From an uncultured Flavobacteriales bacterium (GTDB lineage: Bacteria; Bacteroidota; Bacteroidia; Flavobacteriales_D; Sanyastnellaceae), in NCBI GenBank assembly GCA_913041065.1, contig CAJWII010000004.1, positions 1 through 35,691 of the forward strand: a stretch of DNA of 35,691 nucleotides, read 5' to 3'. Every line of letters starts with the position of its first letter. The stretch's first letter is position 1. Position numbers and translations under genes: made by a program. Below are positions 8,618 through 17,445 of the stretch, piece after piece. Below the pieces are notes generated by a model. That model searched no databases. It saw only the letters and a list, made by a program, of their open reading frames with translations, and was not told the origin of the DNA.

Positions 8618-11494
8618 TCAGGTGAACGCTTCCTCAAACGCGGAGAGTGGCGGGCAAGAGCATACGAGGTTGCGGTCCCCATGGGCGTTGTCCACGCGGG
8701 CCACCGAGCTCCAGAACTTTCGTCCCACCAAATCGCGCACAGGGTACACCGCTTTCTCGCGGCTGTACACGTGGTTCCATTCGGTCGCGGTGGCCTCCTC
8801 CACGGTGTGGGGTGCCATTTTCAAGACGTTGTCGTGGGCGTCGGCCTCGCCGCGTTGCACCGCCGCGATTTCTTCCCGGATGGCGAGCATGGCCTCGGCG
8901 AAGCGGTCCAACTCCTCCAAGCTTTCGCTCTCGGTCGGCTCCACCATCAACGTGCCAGGCACGGGCCATGACACCGTTGGGGCGTGGAATCCGAAGTCGA
9001 TCAACCGCTTGGCGATGTCCATCACCTCGATGCCCACCTCCTTGAATGCGCGGCAATCCAAAATCATCTCGTGCGCCACCGTGCCATTTTTGGCTTGATA
9101 CAGCACGTCGTACGCCCCTTCAAGCCGTGCTTTCAAGTAGTTCGCATTCAAAATGGCCACCTTGGTGCTCTCCGTCAACCCGCTTTGGCCGAGCATCTTG
9201 ATGTAGGCGTAAGGGATTTGGGCAATCAACGCGCTTCCAAACGGCGCGGCGCTGACCGCGTCGATGGACGTGTCCTCGCCCACCGCCACCACCTCGTGGC
9301 CGGGCAAGAAGGACACCAAGTGCGCCGCGACCCCTATCGGGCCCACGCCAGGGCCGCCGCCGCCATGCGGGATGGCGAAGGTCTTGTGGAGGTTGAGGTG
9401 ACACACGTCGGCCCCAATCATGCCCGGGCTGGTGAGTCCCACCTGGGCGTTCATGTTGGCCCCGTCCATGTACACCTGCCCGCCATGGGCGTGAATCATC
9501 TCCGTGACTTCGAGGACCGAGCTCTCAAACACCCCGTGGGTGGACGGGTAAGTGATCATCAAAGCCCCGAGGTTTTCACTGTGCTGCTCGGACTTGGCGC
9601 GCAAGTCGTCGACGTCGATGTTGCCATGCTTGTCGCATCCAACCACCACCACTTTCAGGCCCGCCATGACGGCACTCGCAGGGTTGGTGCCGTGGGCGCT
9701 GTTGGGGATCAAACAAATGTTCCGGTGGCTCTCCCCGCGGGCCGCGTGGTATGCCCGAATCACCATCAACCCGGCAAATTCTCCTTGGGCGCCGCTGTTG
9801 GGCTGGAGAGAAATTCCAGCGAAACCGGTGATTTCTGCCAGGTCGCGCTCGAGCTCGGTGAGCATGGCGCGTGTGCCTTTGGCCTGATTCACGGGACAAA
9901 AGGGGTGCAATTCTGCAAACGCCGCCCACGTGATGGGAATCAATTCTGTCGCCGCGTTCAGCTTCATCGTGCACGACCCAAGTGGAATCATGGCGTGGGT
10001 CAAGCTCAAATCTTTGTTCTCCAGGAGCTTGATGTACCGCATCATCTCTGTCTCCGAGCGGTAACGGTTGAAGACCGGGTGGTGGAGGTAATCCACAGGC
10101 CTGGCCAGGGGCCCCAAGAAGGTTTCCTCAAAGACCACCCCTTGGACGGGGCTCACTCCGAGGACCGAGCACAACGTCGCAAAGTCGTTGCGGTTGGTGC
10201 GCTCGTGAAGAGAAATCCCCACGTGCTCTCCATCAGGGTAGTAACGCAGGTTGACACGCTTGGATTCGGCGCGGGCTCGCAGCGCCTTCATGGCGTCTTG
10301 GCCCCCTGCCACGTGCACCTTGAGGGTGTCGAAATAGCACGTATTCACCACGGTGAGCGACTCGTTGGCACCCAACGAAACGGCCAGCGTGCGGGCGTAC
10401 GTGTGGATGCGTTCTGAAATGGCACGAAGCCCCTGAGGACCGTGGTAGACCGCGTACATAGACGCCATCACCGCGAGCAAACTTTGGGCCGTGCAAATGT
10501 TTGAAGTCGCCTTGTCCCGGCGAATGTGCTGCTCTCGGGTCTGAAGCGCCATGCGCAAGGCTTGCTTGCCGAGGCGGTCGACCGAGACACCGATGATGCG
10601 TCCTGGGAAGTGACGCTTGAACGACTCTTTGGCGGCGAAGAAGGCAGCGTGCGGACCGCCATAGCCCATGGGCACGCCGAAGCGCTGGGAACTTCCGACC
10701 ACGACGTCCGCGCCCATTTGGCCTGGGCTTTTCATGACCAACAAGGCCATCAAATCCGTGGCAAACACGCTGCGAACATCTAAGGCGGCAAGGCTGGCCA
10801 TCAAGTCTGTCAAGTCTTGCGCCTCCCCATTGGCGTCCGGGTACTGCACCAAGCATCCGAACACGCCGCCCTGTTCTGACGAGGCCTGCATGTCCTCTCG
10901 GGCCATGAGTTCGAGATTGATCTCCAGGTGCGCCGCGCGGGTGCGCAGCACGCTCAGGGTTTGGGGGAATACCGCATTGTCCACCAAGAACCGCGTCAGG
11001 CCTTCCTTCACTTGAGGACGGGGACGTGCGGCAAACAACATGGCCATGGCCTCCGCGGCCGACGTGCCCTCATCCAGCAAGGATGCGTTGGCCACTTCCA
11101 TGCCGGTCAAGTCCATGACCATGGTTTGGAAATTCAACAGGGCCTCGAGACGGCCTTGGGCAATCTCCGCCTGGTACGGGGTGTACGCCGTGTACCATCC
11201 CGGATTCTCAAGCACGTTGCGGCGGATGACGCTGGGCACCTCGGTGGGGTAGTAGCCCATGCCGATGTAGTTGCGAAACAGCGTGTTCTGGGATGCCAAC
11301 CCGTCGATGTGCTCGAGGTACTCACTTTCGGTCAACGAGGTGGTGACGTCCAACCGCTCACGCAAGCGAATGCTTCCAGGCACCACGCGTTCGATGAGTT
11401 CGTTCAGGGAGGGTTCTCCAAGGGTGCGGAGCATGCTGTTTTGGTCCTCGAGGCGAGGACCCACATGGCGGGACACAAAGTTTCCAATCTTCAT
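8618..11494 (-). CDS. gcvP: Glycine dehydrogenase (decarboxylating), P protein
   Basis: Full-length 958 aa; NFVSRHVGPR, PLGSCTMKLNAATEL, PLP site HLNLHKTFAIPHGGGGPGVGPI. Confidence 0.97.
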   Translation of the reverse strand: MKIGNFVSRHVGPRLEDQNSMLRTLGEPSLNELIERVVPGSIRLRERLDVTTSLTESEYLEHIDGLASQNTLFRNYIGMGYYPTEVPSVIRRNVLENPGWYTAYTPYQAEIAQGRLEALLNFQTMVMDLTGMEVANASLLDEGTSAAEAMAMLFAARPRPQVKEGLTRFLVDNAVFPQTLSVLRTRAAHLEINLELMAREDMQASSEQGGVFGCLVQYPDANGEAQDLTDLMASLAALDVRSVFATDLMALLVMKSPGQMGADVVVGSSQRFGVPMGYGGPHAAFFAAKESFKRHFPGRIIGVSVDRLGKQALRMALQTREQHIRRDKATSNICTAQSLLAVMASMYAVYHGPQGLRAISERIHTYARTLAVSLGANESLTVVNTCYFDTLKVHVAGGQDAMKALRARAESKRVNLRYYPDGEHVGISLHERTNRNDFATLCSVLGVSPVQGVVFEETFLGPLARPVDYLHHPVFNRYRSETEMMRYIKLLENKDLSLTHAMIPLGSCTMKLNAATELIPITWAAFAELHPFCPVNQAKGTRAMLTELERDLAEITGFAGISLQPNSGAQGEFAGLMVIRAYHAARGESHRNICLIPNSAHGTNPASAVMAGLKVVVVGCDKHGNIDVDDLRAKSEQHSENLGALMITYPSTHGVFESSVLEVTEMIHAHGGQVYMDGANMNAQVGLTSPGMIGADVCHLNLHKTFAIPHGGGGPGVGPIGVAAHLVSFLPGHEVVAVGEDTSIDAVSAAPFGSALIAQIPYAYIKMLGQSGLTESTKVAILNANYLKARLEGAYDVLYQAKNGTVAHEMILDCRAFKEVGIEVMDIAKRLIDFGFHAPTVSWPVPGTLMVEPTESESLEELDRFAEAMLAIREEIAAVQRGEADAHDNVLKMAPHTVEEATATEWNHVYSREKAVYPVRDLVGRKFWSSVARVDNAHGDRNLVCSCPPLSAFEEAFT

Positions 11495-11535
11495 GAAACC
11501 AAGGTTTTTTGCGAGAGATTCCTTGTGAGGAAGCG

Positions 11536-11543
11536 CAAAAATA
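11536..11543 (-). promoter_or_regulatory. Bacteroidota -7 box for gcvP (TATTTTTG, followed by CGC)
   Basis: Exact TAnnTTTG on the minus strand, 41 nt upstream of the gcvP ATG. Confidence 0.55.
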
Positions 11544-11632
11544 CACTTGGAGTTCTCTGGGTGGTATCCAAACCGTCAACATCCAGTCCACCAAAGGTCC
11601 AACGGCGGCCACGGGCGACCGAATTTTGTCCC

Positions 11633-12547
11633 ATGCTTTGGCGGATTCTGTCCTTCACCCACCTCTGGATTGCCCTTGGCGCCTTTGTCACCACCATGTT
11701 CAGTTGGATGTGGTGGGCGGAAGGGGCAGCCATGGAGCGGGGCGGCGTGGAAGATGCCTTCTGGGTCGCCACGGCCACAGGGCTGGGGTACACCGTCCAA
11801 CGCGCCATCAAGCACACCCGCCACCCCCAAAACATGCCTGAAGGGCGGCGGCGGTTTTGGGACAGCGCCAAATGGCCCATGGTCGCAGCCTGGGGCCTCG
11901 CATGGGCGGGCTGCACTTGGGTTCACTGGGACGAGTTGGGCCTGGAAGAGCCTCGGCGCGTGGCGGTGCTCGGTGTGGTGGCCCTCGCCTCCCTGGCCTA
12001 CGCCGTGGTGCCTGGCTGTGGAGGTGGGCTTCGGAAGGTCGTTTGGGCGAAAACCCCCTTGATCGCAGCGGTGTGGGCGACCGCCACCACACACCATCCG
12101 GAGCTGGGCTGGGACGGCGTCCTATGGATCCAGCGGTTCGTGTTCATCGCAGGGCTGACCCTGCCCTTCGACATTCGGGATCTCGACGTCGACAGGCACC
12201 ACATGGAGACTTTGCCCCAAGTCACGTCCCCGGAGCAGGTCCTTTCTTGGGCCCGGCACTTGCTTGCCGGCGCAGGGCTTTTGAGCCTGGCCGTGGGGGG
12301 CTGGCGTCTCGACCAACACGGGGTCCGTCTAATCGACGCCACACCGATGTTGCTTGCCCTGCAATGTGGGTGGGCCATGTGGTTGATGCGGCCCAAGGTG
12401 GCCCTGGGTGCCTTGATGAGTTCCGACGAATGGACGCGTGAGCGCAAGACGGGCTGGCAGCTCGACGGCGTGCTTGTGATGCCCTACGTCGTGTACCTGA
12501 CGCTGTACGTCGTGCTCTTGATGCTGGCGCCCGTAATGCGAGGCTGA
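11633..12547 (+). CDS. UbiA-like polytopic membrane protein
   Basis: About 9 hydrophobic segments; DIRDLDVDRHHMETLPQ resembles the second Asp-rich motif of UbiA prenyltransferases. The ORF-track N-terminal extension runs antisense to gcvP; start placed at MLWRILSFTH. Confidence 0.65.
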   Translation: MLWRILSFTHLWIALGAFVTTMFSWMWWAEGAAMERGGVEDAFWVATATGLGYTVQRAIKHTRHPQNMPEGRRRFWDSAKWPMVAAWGLAWAGCTWVHWDELGLEEPRRVAVLGVVALASLAYAVVPGCGGGLRKVVWAKTPLIAAVWATATTHHPELGWDGVLWIQRFVFIAGLTLPFDIRDLDVDRHHMETLPQVTSPEQVLSWARHLLAGAGLLSLAVGGWRLDQHGVRLIDATPMLLALQCGWAMWLMRPKVALGALMSSDEWTRERKTGWQLDGVLVMPYVVYLTLYVVLLMLAPVMRG

Positions 12548-12596
12548 ATACGGGACGCTTGGGATTTGTCTTACATTCACAGTCAACCAACAAGCC

Positions 12597-15500
12597 ATGA
12601 TTTTGACCCGACTCTCCTGTGCGGCTCCCACGATGGGACTCTTCGTGATGCTCCTCTTGGCAGGGCTTCCCATTGCCCATGCGCAATGGCTGGAGTGGGA
12701 CCTTCAAACCGACAGCCGCCTGGTGCTTTACTCGGTGGCCCAATCGGACGACGAAGAAAAAGACATGTGGCCGGCCGACTTGAATCAAGACGGATGGACC
12801 GACGTGATTGTGGTCCGGAAAGAGCCCTTTTCTGCGGCGACCGAGCCCGCCAAATCTGACCTCTTGCTCATGAATCAGGAGGGCACGTTGGTGGACATGA
12901 CGGAGGAGTTGGCCCCTGAGTTCTTGACCAACCTCAGCTTCGCAAGGGACGTCTACACCGTGGACGTAGATGGCGACACGTGGGACGACGTGGTCATCAT
13001 CAACACGTTCAACCAACAACCCATGCTTTACATGAACCTCGGAGTCGACGAGGACGGAGCGTGGTTGGGTCTGGCGGACCAATCGGCCGAGCGGTTCCCT
13101 GAATTGACAAGCGACCAGCCGTTGATGTGTGCGGTGTGGGCCGGAGACTTGACTGGCAACGGCGCCCAGGATTTGTACTTCGTGAACTACCGGGTCAACA
13201 GCGGTGGTGGCACGGCCAAGGACTTCCTGCTCATCAACGACGGCACCGGGCACTTCACCGACGAGGGCGAAGCCCGGATGGGCGATTTGCTGCACAGCGC
13301 ATTTGGCACGGCAGGCCAAATCCACGACATGGACGGCGACGGCGACCTGGACATCGTCAAAAACACCACACTGTACAACGTGGCGCCTTGGAACAGCCGC
13401 GGGGTCTTGGTCCTCTTCAACAACGGGGAAGGGCACTTCAGCAACTGGCAAAACTTGGTGCCCAACGCCTCCCCGTACATGTTCGAGGTGGCCGATTTCA
13501 ACGGCGACGGCCTGCTGGACCTCTACGTGGTCGACGACGGAAGCGACAAGCTGCTCACCGCCACCGAGCACGTCGCAGACACCGAGCTTGGGTTCACCAC
13601 TGTGAACCTGGGCTTCCCCTCTTCCAACGGGTTTGGAGGAAACGTGCACGCCGCGGACTTGGACTTGGACGGCGACGTGGATGTGGTGGTTTCCGACGTG
13701 GATGTGGACATCCCCCCGTGCAACAGCGGACGGCGCATGGCGATCTACGAGAACGTGGACGGCATGCTGTCCGACCCTTACGGCACGACCACATTCGATT
13801 GGGTTACGAACAGTTACGATGTGGCCTTGCTCGACATCAACAACGACGGGCTTGTGGACATCTTGAGCGGAAAGTGCGCCGGCTATGAGGTAATCATGTC
13901 CGACAACTGCGCGCTTGCGTCGAGCTCGGCGGATTACGATTTGGACGGGGTGCCCGACGCCTGCGACGAGTGCCCCAACAACCCCGACCCCGACTGCGAA
14001 GTGCAAGGTTCTTACCCTACGGTGAGTACGGACCACAGCATGGCCCGGCAATGGAACGACATGCTGCTGGAAAGCATTCGGGCCGACTTCGCCCGCCCCA
14101 CGGTGCATGCCAGGAACCTGTGGCACAGCTCCCTGTTGATGTGGGACGCATGGGCAGTGATGGACAGCGCCGCATGCCCGGCATTCTTGGGACAGGACTT
14201 GGGCGGATTTGTGGCCGCGTTCGACGGATTCACCCCGGCGACCGATGAGGAAACGGCGCGTAATGAAGCCATCGCCTTCGGGATGTACCGGCTCTTGAGC
14301 CACCGCTTCGCCAACGCCCCAGGCGTGGACGACCTCCTGGTCGGCTACGACATCCACATGGGCATCTTGGGCCACGACGTGAACTTCACAAGCACAGACT
14401 ACTCGAGTGGCGACGGACGGGCGCTTGGCAACCATCTCGCGGAGCAGCTGATTGCGTTTGGCCTTCAAGACGGGGCCAACGAAGCCAGTGGGTACGCCAA
14501 CACGGTGTACGAACCTGTGAATCCCTCCCTGATTGTCGATTTGGATGGCAACGAAGCCGTGGAAGACTTGAACCGGTGGCAGCCCCTCACACTGGATCTG
14601 TTTATCGACCAAAGCGGCAACGTCATCCCCGGAGAAACCCCGCCATTCCTGTCGCCAGAATGGGGCCAAGTGACGTCGTGGGCGCTCGGCGACGAAGACC
14701 TCAACACCTACACCCGAGACAGCTTCAACTACCAGGTCTACCACGATCCTGGACAGCCGGCATTGCACGCCATGGATGGCTCAGGGACCTCGGAGATTTA
14801 CCAAGGGGGGCACAGCATGGTGGCGCTTTGGTCGGGCATGTTGGACCCCACTGACGGGGTGATGTGGGACATCAGCCCCGCGTCGATTGGCAATCGCACC
14901 TCCTACCCCACCACGCTTGAGACGTACGCCACCCTGTACGACGCCACAAACGGCGGATCGCCCAGCCCGGGCCACGACGTCAATCCGTCCACTGGAGACC
15001 CCTATACGCCCAACACGGTGCCCCGTGGCGACTATGCACGTGTGCTCGCTGAATTTTGGGCGGACGGGCCAGATTCAGAGACCCCTCCCGGCCACTGGTT
15101 CACCATCCTGAACTACGTCAGCGACCACCCCCAACTGCTGAAGCAATTCCAAGGTGAAGGTCCAGTGTTGGACGACTTGGAATGGGACGTCAAAGCGTAC
15201 CTCGCCCTCGGATCCGCCATGCACGATTGCGCCATCTCAGCGTGGGGCGTCAAAGGCTGGTACGATTCGTCGCGGCCCATCACGGCCATCCGAGGCATGG
15301 CCGAACTTGGGCAAAGTTCAGACCCCACCTTGCCGAGCTACCACCCAGGAGGGTTGCCGCTGGTGCCTGGCGCCATTGAATTGGTGGAAACCGGAGACCC
15401 GTTGGCCGGTCTTGCAGGCCAACATGTGGGCGAAGTAAAGCTTTGGGCCTGGAAGGGAAGCGACGCCATCAACAACGTGGACACCGAATTCGCAGGGGTA

Positions 15501-16097
15501 GGCTGGATTCTGGCCAAAGCATGGGAGCCCTACCAACGTCCGTCCTTCGTCAGCCCAAACTTCGCCGGCTACGTGAGCGGGCACAGCACCTTCTCGCGCG
15601 CCGCCGCAGAGGTCCTGACCGCCTTCACCGGCGACGCCTATTTCCCTGGCGGCATGGGGAGATTCATCGCGCCAGCAGGCGAATTCTTGGTTTTTGAAGA
15701 CGGCCCCAGTGTCGACGTCGAATTGCAATGGGCCACCTACCGAGATGCCTCAGACGAATGCAGCCTGTCTCGCATCTACGGCGGAATCCACCCGACGTTT
15801 GACGACGTGCCAGGACGACTCATGGGCATCGACATTGGGCTGGACGCCTTCCAGCGAGCCGTGTCGTTTTACGGCGGCGACGCGGCCGAAGGTCCGTGCA
15901 CGTCCACCCCAGAGCCGGTGACCTGCCCCGGGGACCTCGACAACGATGGCTTCGTGACCATCTCCGATGTGCTCATCTTGTTGGGCGACTTCGGGTGCAC
16001 CAGCGCATGCGTGGGTGACGTGGACGGAGACGGGGTGGTGACGGTGGCGGACCTCTTGGGAGGCATCTTGGCGTCCTTCGGCGAAGTTTGCCTTTGA
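12597..16097 (+). CDS. Secreted multidomain vanadium-dependent haloperoxidase (FG-GAP/VCBS - TSP3-like - PAP2/VHPO - dockerin-like)
   Basis: Signal peptide; repeated DxDGDxxxD FG-GAP units; SSADYDLDGVPDACDECPNNPDPDC (TSP3-like); VHPO triad KGWYDSSRP (KxxxxxxRP), VSGHSTFS (SGH), SRIYGGIHPTFD (SRxxxxxHxxxD); C-terminal GDLDNDGFVTISDVLILLGDFG...GDVDGDGVVTVADLLGGILASFG. Confidence 0.88.
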   Translation: MILTRLSCAAPTMGLFVMLLLAGLPIAHAQWLEWDLQTDSRLVLYSVAQSDDEEKDMWPADLNQDGWTDVIVVRKEPFSAATEPAKSDLLLMNQEGTLVDMTEELAPEFLTNLSFARDVYTVDVDGDTWDDVVIINTFNQQPMLYMNLGVDEDGAWLGLADQSAERFPELTSDQPLMCAVWAGDLTGNGAQDLYFVNYRVNSGGGTAKDFLLINDGTGHFTDEGEARMGDLLHSAFGTAGQIHDMDGDGDLDIVKNTTLYNVAPWNSRGVLVLFNNGEGHFSNWQNLVPNASPYMFEVADFNGDGLLDLYVVDDGSDKLLTATEHVADTELGFTTVNLGFPSSNGFGGNVHAADLDLDGDVDVVVSDVDVDIPPCNSGRRMAIYENVDGMLSDPYGTTTFDWVTNSYDVALLDINNDGLVDILSGKCAGYEVIMSDNCALASSSADYDLDGVPDACDECPNNPDPDCEVQGSYPTVSTDHSMARQWNDMLLESIRADFARPTVHARNLWHSSLLMWDAWAVMDSAACPAFLGQDLGGFVAAFDGFTPATDEETARNEAIAFGMYRLLSHRFANAPGVDDLLVGYDIHMGILGHDVNFTSTDYSSGDGRALGNHLAEQLIAFGLQDGANEASGYANTVYEPVNPSLIVDLDGNEAVEDLNRWQPLTLDLFIDQSGNVIPGETPPFLSPEWGQVTSWALGDEDLNTYTRDSFNYQVYHDPGQPALHAMDGSGTSEIYQGGHSMVALWSGMLDPTDGVMWDISPASIGNRTSYPTTLETYATLYDATNGGSPSPGHDVNPSTGDPYTPNTVPRGDYARVLAEFWADGPDSETPPGHWFTILNYVSDHPQLLKQFQGEGPVLDDLEWDVKAYLALGSAMHDCAISAWGVKGWYDSSRPITAIRGMAELGQSSDPTLPSYHPGGLPLVPGAIELVETGDPLAGLAGQHVGEVKLWAWKGSDAINNVDTEFAGVGWILAKAWEPYQRPSFVSPNFAGYVSGHSTFSRAAAEVLTAFTGDAYFPGGMGRFIAPAGEFLVFEDGPSVDVELQWATYRDASDECSLSRIYGGIHPTFDDVPGRLMGIDIGLDAFQRAVSFYGGDAAEGPCTSTPEPVTCPGDLDNDGFVTISDVLILLGDFGCTSACVGDVDGDGVVTVADLLGGILASFGEVCL

Positions 16098-16100
16098 TGG

Positions 16101-16108
16101 TACTTTTG
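16101..16108 (+). promoter_or_regulatory. -7 box (TACTTTTG) immediately upstream of kynU
   Basis: Exact TAnnTTTG, 6 nt before the ATG at 16115. Confidence 0.5.
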
Positions 16109-16114
16109 GAAGCC

Positions 16115-17416
16115 ATGCAAGAGCTTCCAACCCGCAACGAGGCGCGAAGTCTCGACCAAGCCGATCCGCTCAGCGCGTTTCGGGCTCGGTTTCACATCCC
16201 CCAGCACCAAGGGGAGGACGCCATGTATTTCACAGGCAACAGCCTGGGTCTGCAGCCCAAACGCGCCACCGATGCGCTCCAAGTCGAGCTGGAAGATTGG
16301 GCCACCCACGGCGTGGAAGGCCATTTTCAAGGGCGCAACCCTTGGGTCAACTACCACGAGCGATTTGCCTCCGGACTGTGCCATCTGACAGGCGCCCACC
16401 CCCACGAGGTCGTGGCCATGAATGGCCTGACCGTCAACCTCCATCTTCTTCTGATCAGCTTCTACCGCCCCTCTGGTCGCCGGAGGAAATTGATGTGCGA
16501 GGCCAAGGCCTTCCCCAGCGACCGATACGCCTTGTGCAGCCAAATTCGCATGCACGGCGGCGACCCTGCGGAGGACCTCATCGAGGTCGCCCCAAGGGAA
16601 GGGGAGCACCTCATCCGCGAAGAAGACTGGCTGGCGGCGATCGCGCAAGCCGGCGCTGAACTCGCCACCGTGATGGTGGGCGGGGTGAACTACTACACTG
16701 GGCAATGGCACAACCTCGAAGCCATCACCAAGGCCGCGCAAACGGTGGGTGCGACCTGCGGGTTTGATTTGGCCCACGCCGTGGGCAACGTGCCGCTCCA
16801 GTTGCACGACTGGAACGTCGACTTCGCCTGCTGGTGCTCGTACAAATATGTCAACTCAGGCCCGGGCGCCGTGTCTGGCGTGTTCGTGCATGAACGGCAC
16901 GTCCGGGACAAAGAGGGCCAAGGCACCCTGATGCCTCGTTTGGAAGGTTGGTGGGGCCACGACGCGGCCAGCCGCTTCAACATGGACCCCGAGTTCATGC
17001 CCATGCCGACGGCCGAAGCATGGCAACTCAGCAACGCACCCGTGTTGAACATGGCGGTGCACAAGGTCGCTCTCGACCTGTTCGAAGAAGCCGGCATGGA
17101 CGCCCTTCGCAAACGTTCCTTGCGCCTGACAGCCTACCTCGAACGCGTCGTCCAAAGCGTCGCCAGACGCACCAGCACCAACCTTGAGATCTTGACTCCG
17201 AACGATCCCGAACGACGCGGATGCCAATTGAGCATCGTGGCGCACGGGCACGGACGATCTTTGTTTGACCACCTTATGGCACATGGCGTGGTGGTGGACT
17301 GGCGAGAGCCCGCGGTCATTCGCATGGCGCCAGTCCCTTTGTACAACAGCTTCGAGGACATCGCACGCTTCGGCAAGGTGCTTGAAGAAGGGCTCCTGGC
17401 GCACGACCAAGGCTGA
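16115..17416 (+). CDS. kynU: Kynureninase
   Basis: MYFTGNSLGLQPK, NGLTVNLHLLL, FDLAHAVGNVPLQLHDWNVDFACWCSYKYVNSGPGAVSGVFVHERH (PLP Lys region), RRGCQLSI. Start at MQELPTRNEARSLDQADPLSAFRARFHIP; the in-frame ATG at 16097 is an alternative. Confidence 0.95.
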   Translation: MQELPTRNEARSLDQADPLSAFRARFHIPQHQGEDAMYFTGNSLGLQPKRATDALQVELEDWATHGVEGHFQGRNPWVNYHERFASGLCHLTGAHPHEVVAMNGLTVNLHLLLISFYRPSGRRRKLMCEAKAFPSDRYALCSQIRMHGGDPAEDLIEVAPREGEHLIREEDWLAAIAQAGAELATVMVGGVNYYTGQWHNLEAITKAAQTVGATCGFDLAHAVGNVPLQLHDWNVDFACWCSYKYVNSGPGAVSGVFVHERHVRDKEGQGTLMPRLEGWWGHDAASRFNMDPEFMPMPTAEAWQLSNAPVLNMAVHKVALDLFEEAGMDALRKRSLRLTAYLERVVQSVARRTSTNLEILTPNDPERRGCQLSIVAHGHGRSLFDHLMAHGVVVDWREPAVIRMAPVPLYNSFEDIARFGKVLEEGLLAHDQG

Positions 17417-17445
17417 GGAAAGGGTTTTCTTTCGTCCTTTGCACC

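Noticed and set aside
8984-10417. 477-aa plus-strand ORF opposite gcvP
   Set aside because: Shadow ORF; gcvP on the minus strand is unambiguous.
10928-11632. N-terminal extension of the 539-aa ORF before the UbiA-like protein
   Set aside because: Overlaps gcvP and its promoter in antisense; the first plausible hydrophobic start is at 11633.
13660-13720. GAC/GTGGA-rich tandem-like DNA repeat
   Set aside because: Explained by coding of Asp-rich FG-GAP repeats (DLDLDGDVDVVVSDVDVD), not an independent DNA repeat.
12222-14768. 848-aa minus-strand ORF spanning the UbiA-like and haloperoxidase genes
   Set aside because: Antisense shadow of Asp/Gly-rich FG-GAP repeats (GAC read as GTC/Val-rich on the opposite strand); no recognisable domain.
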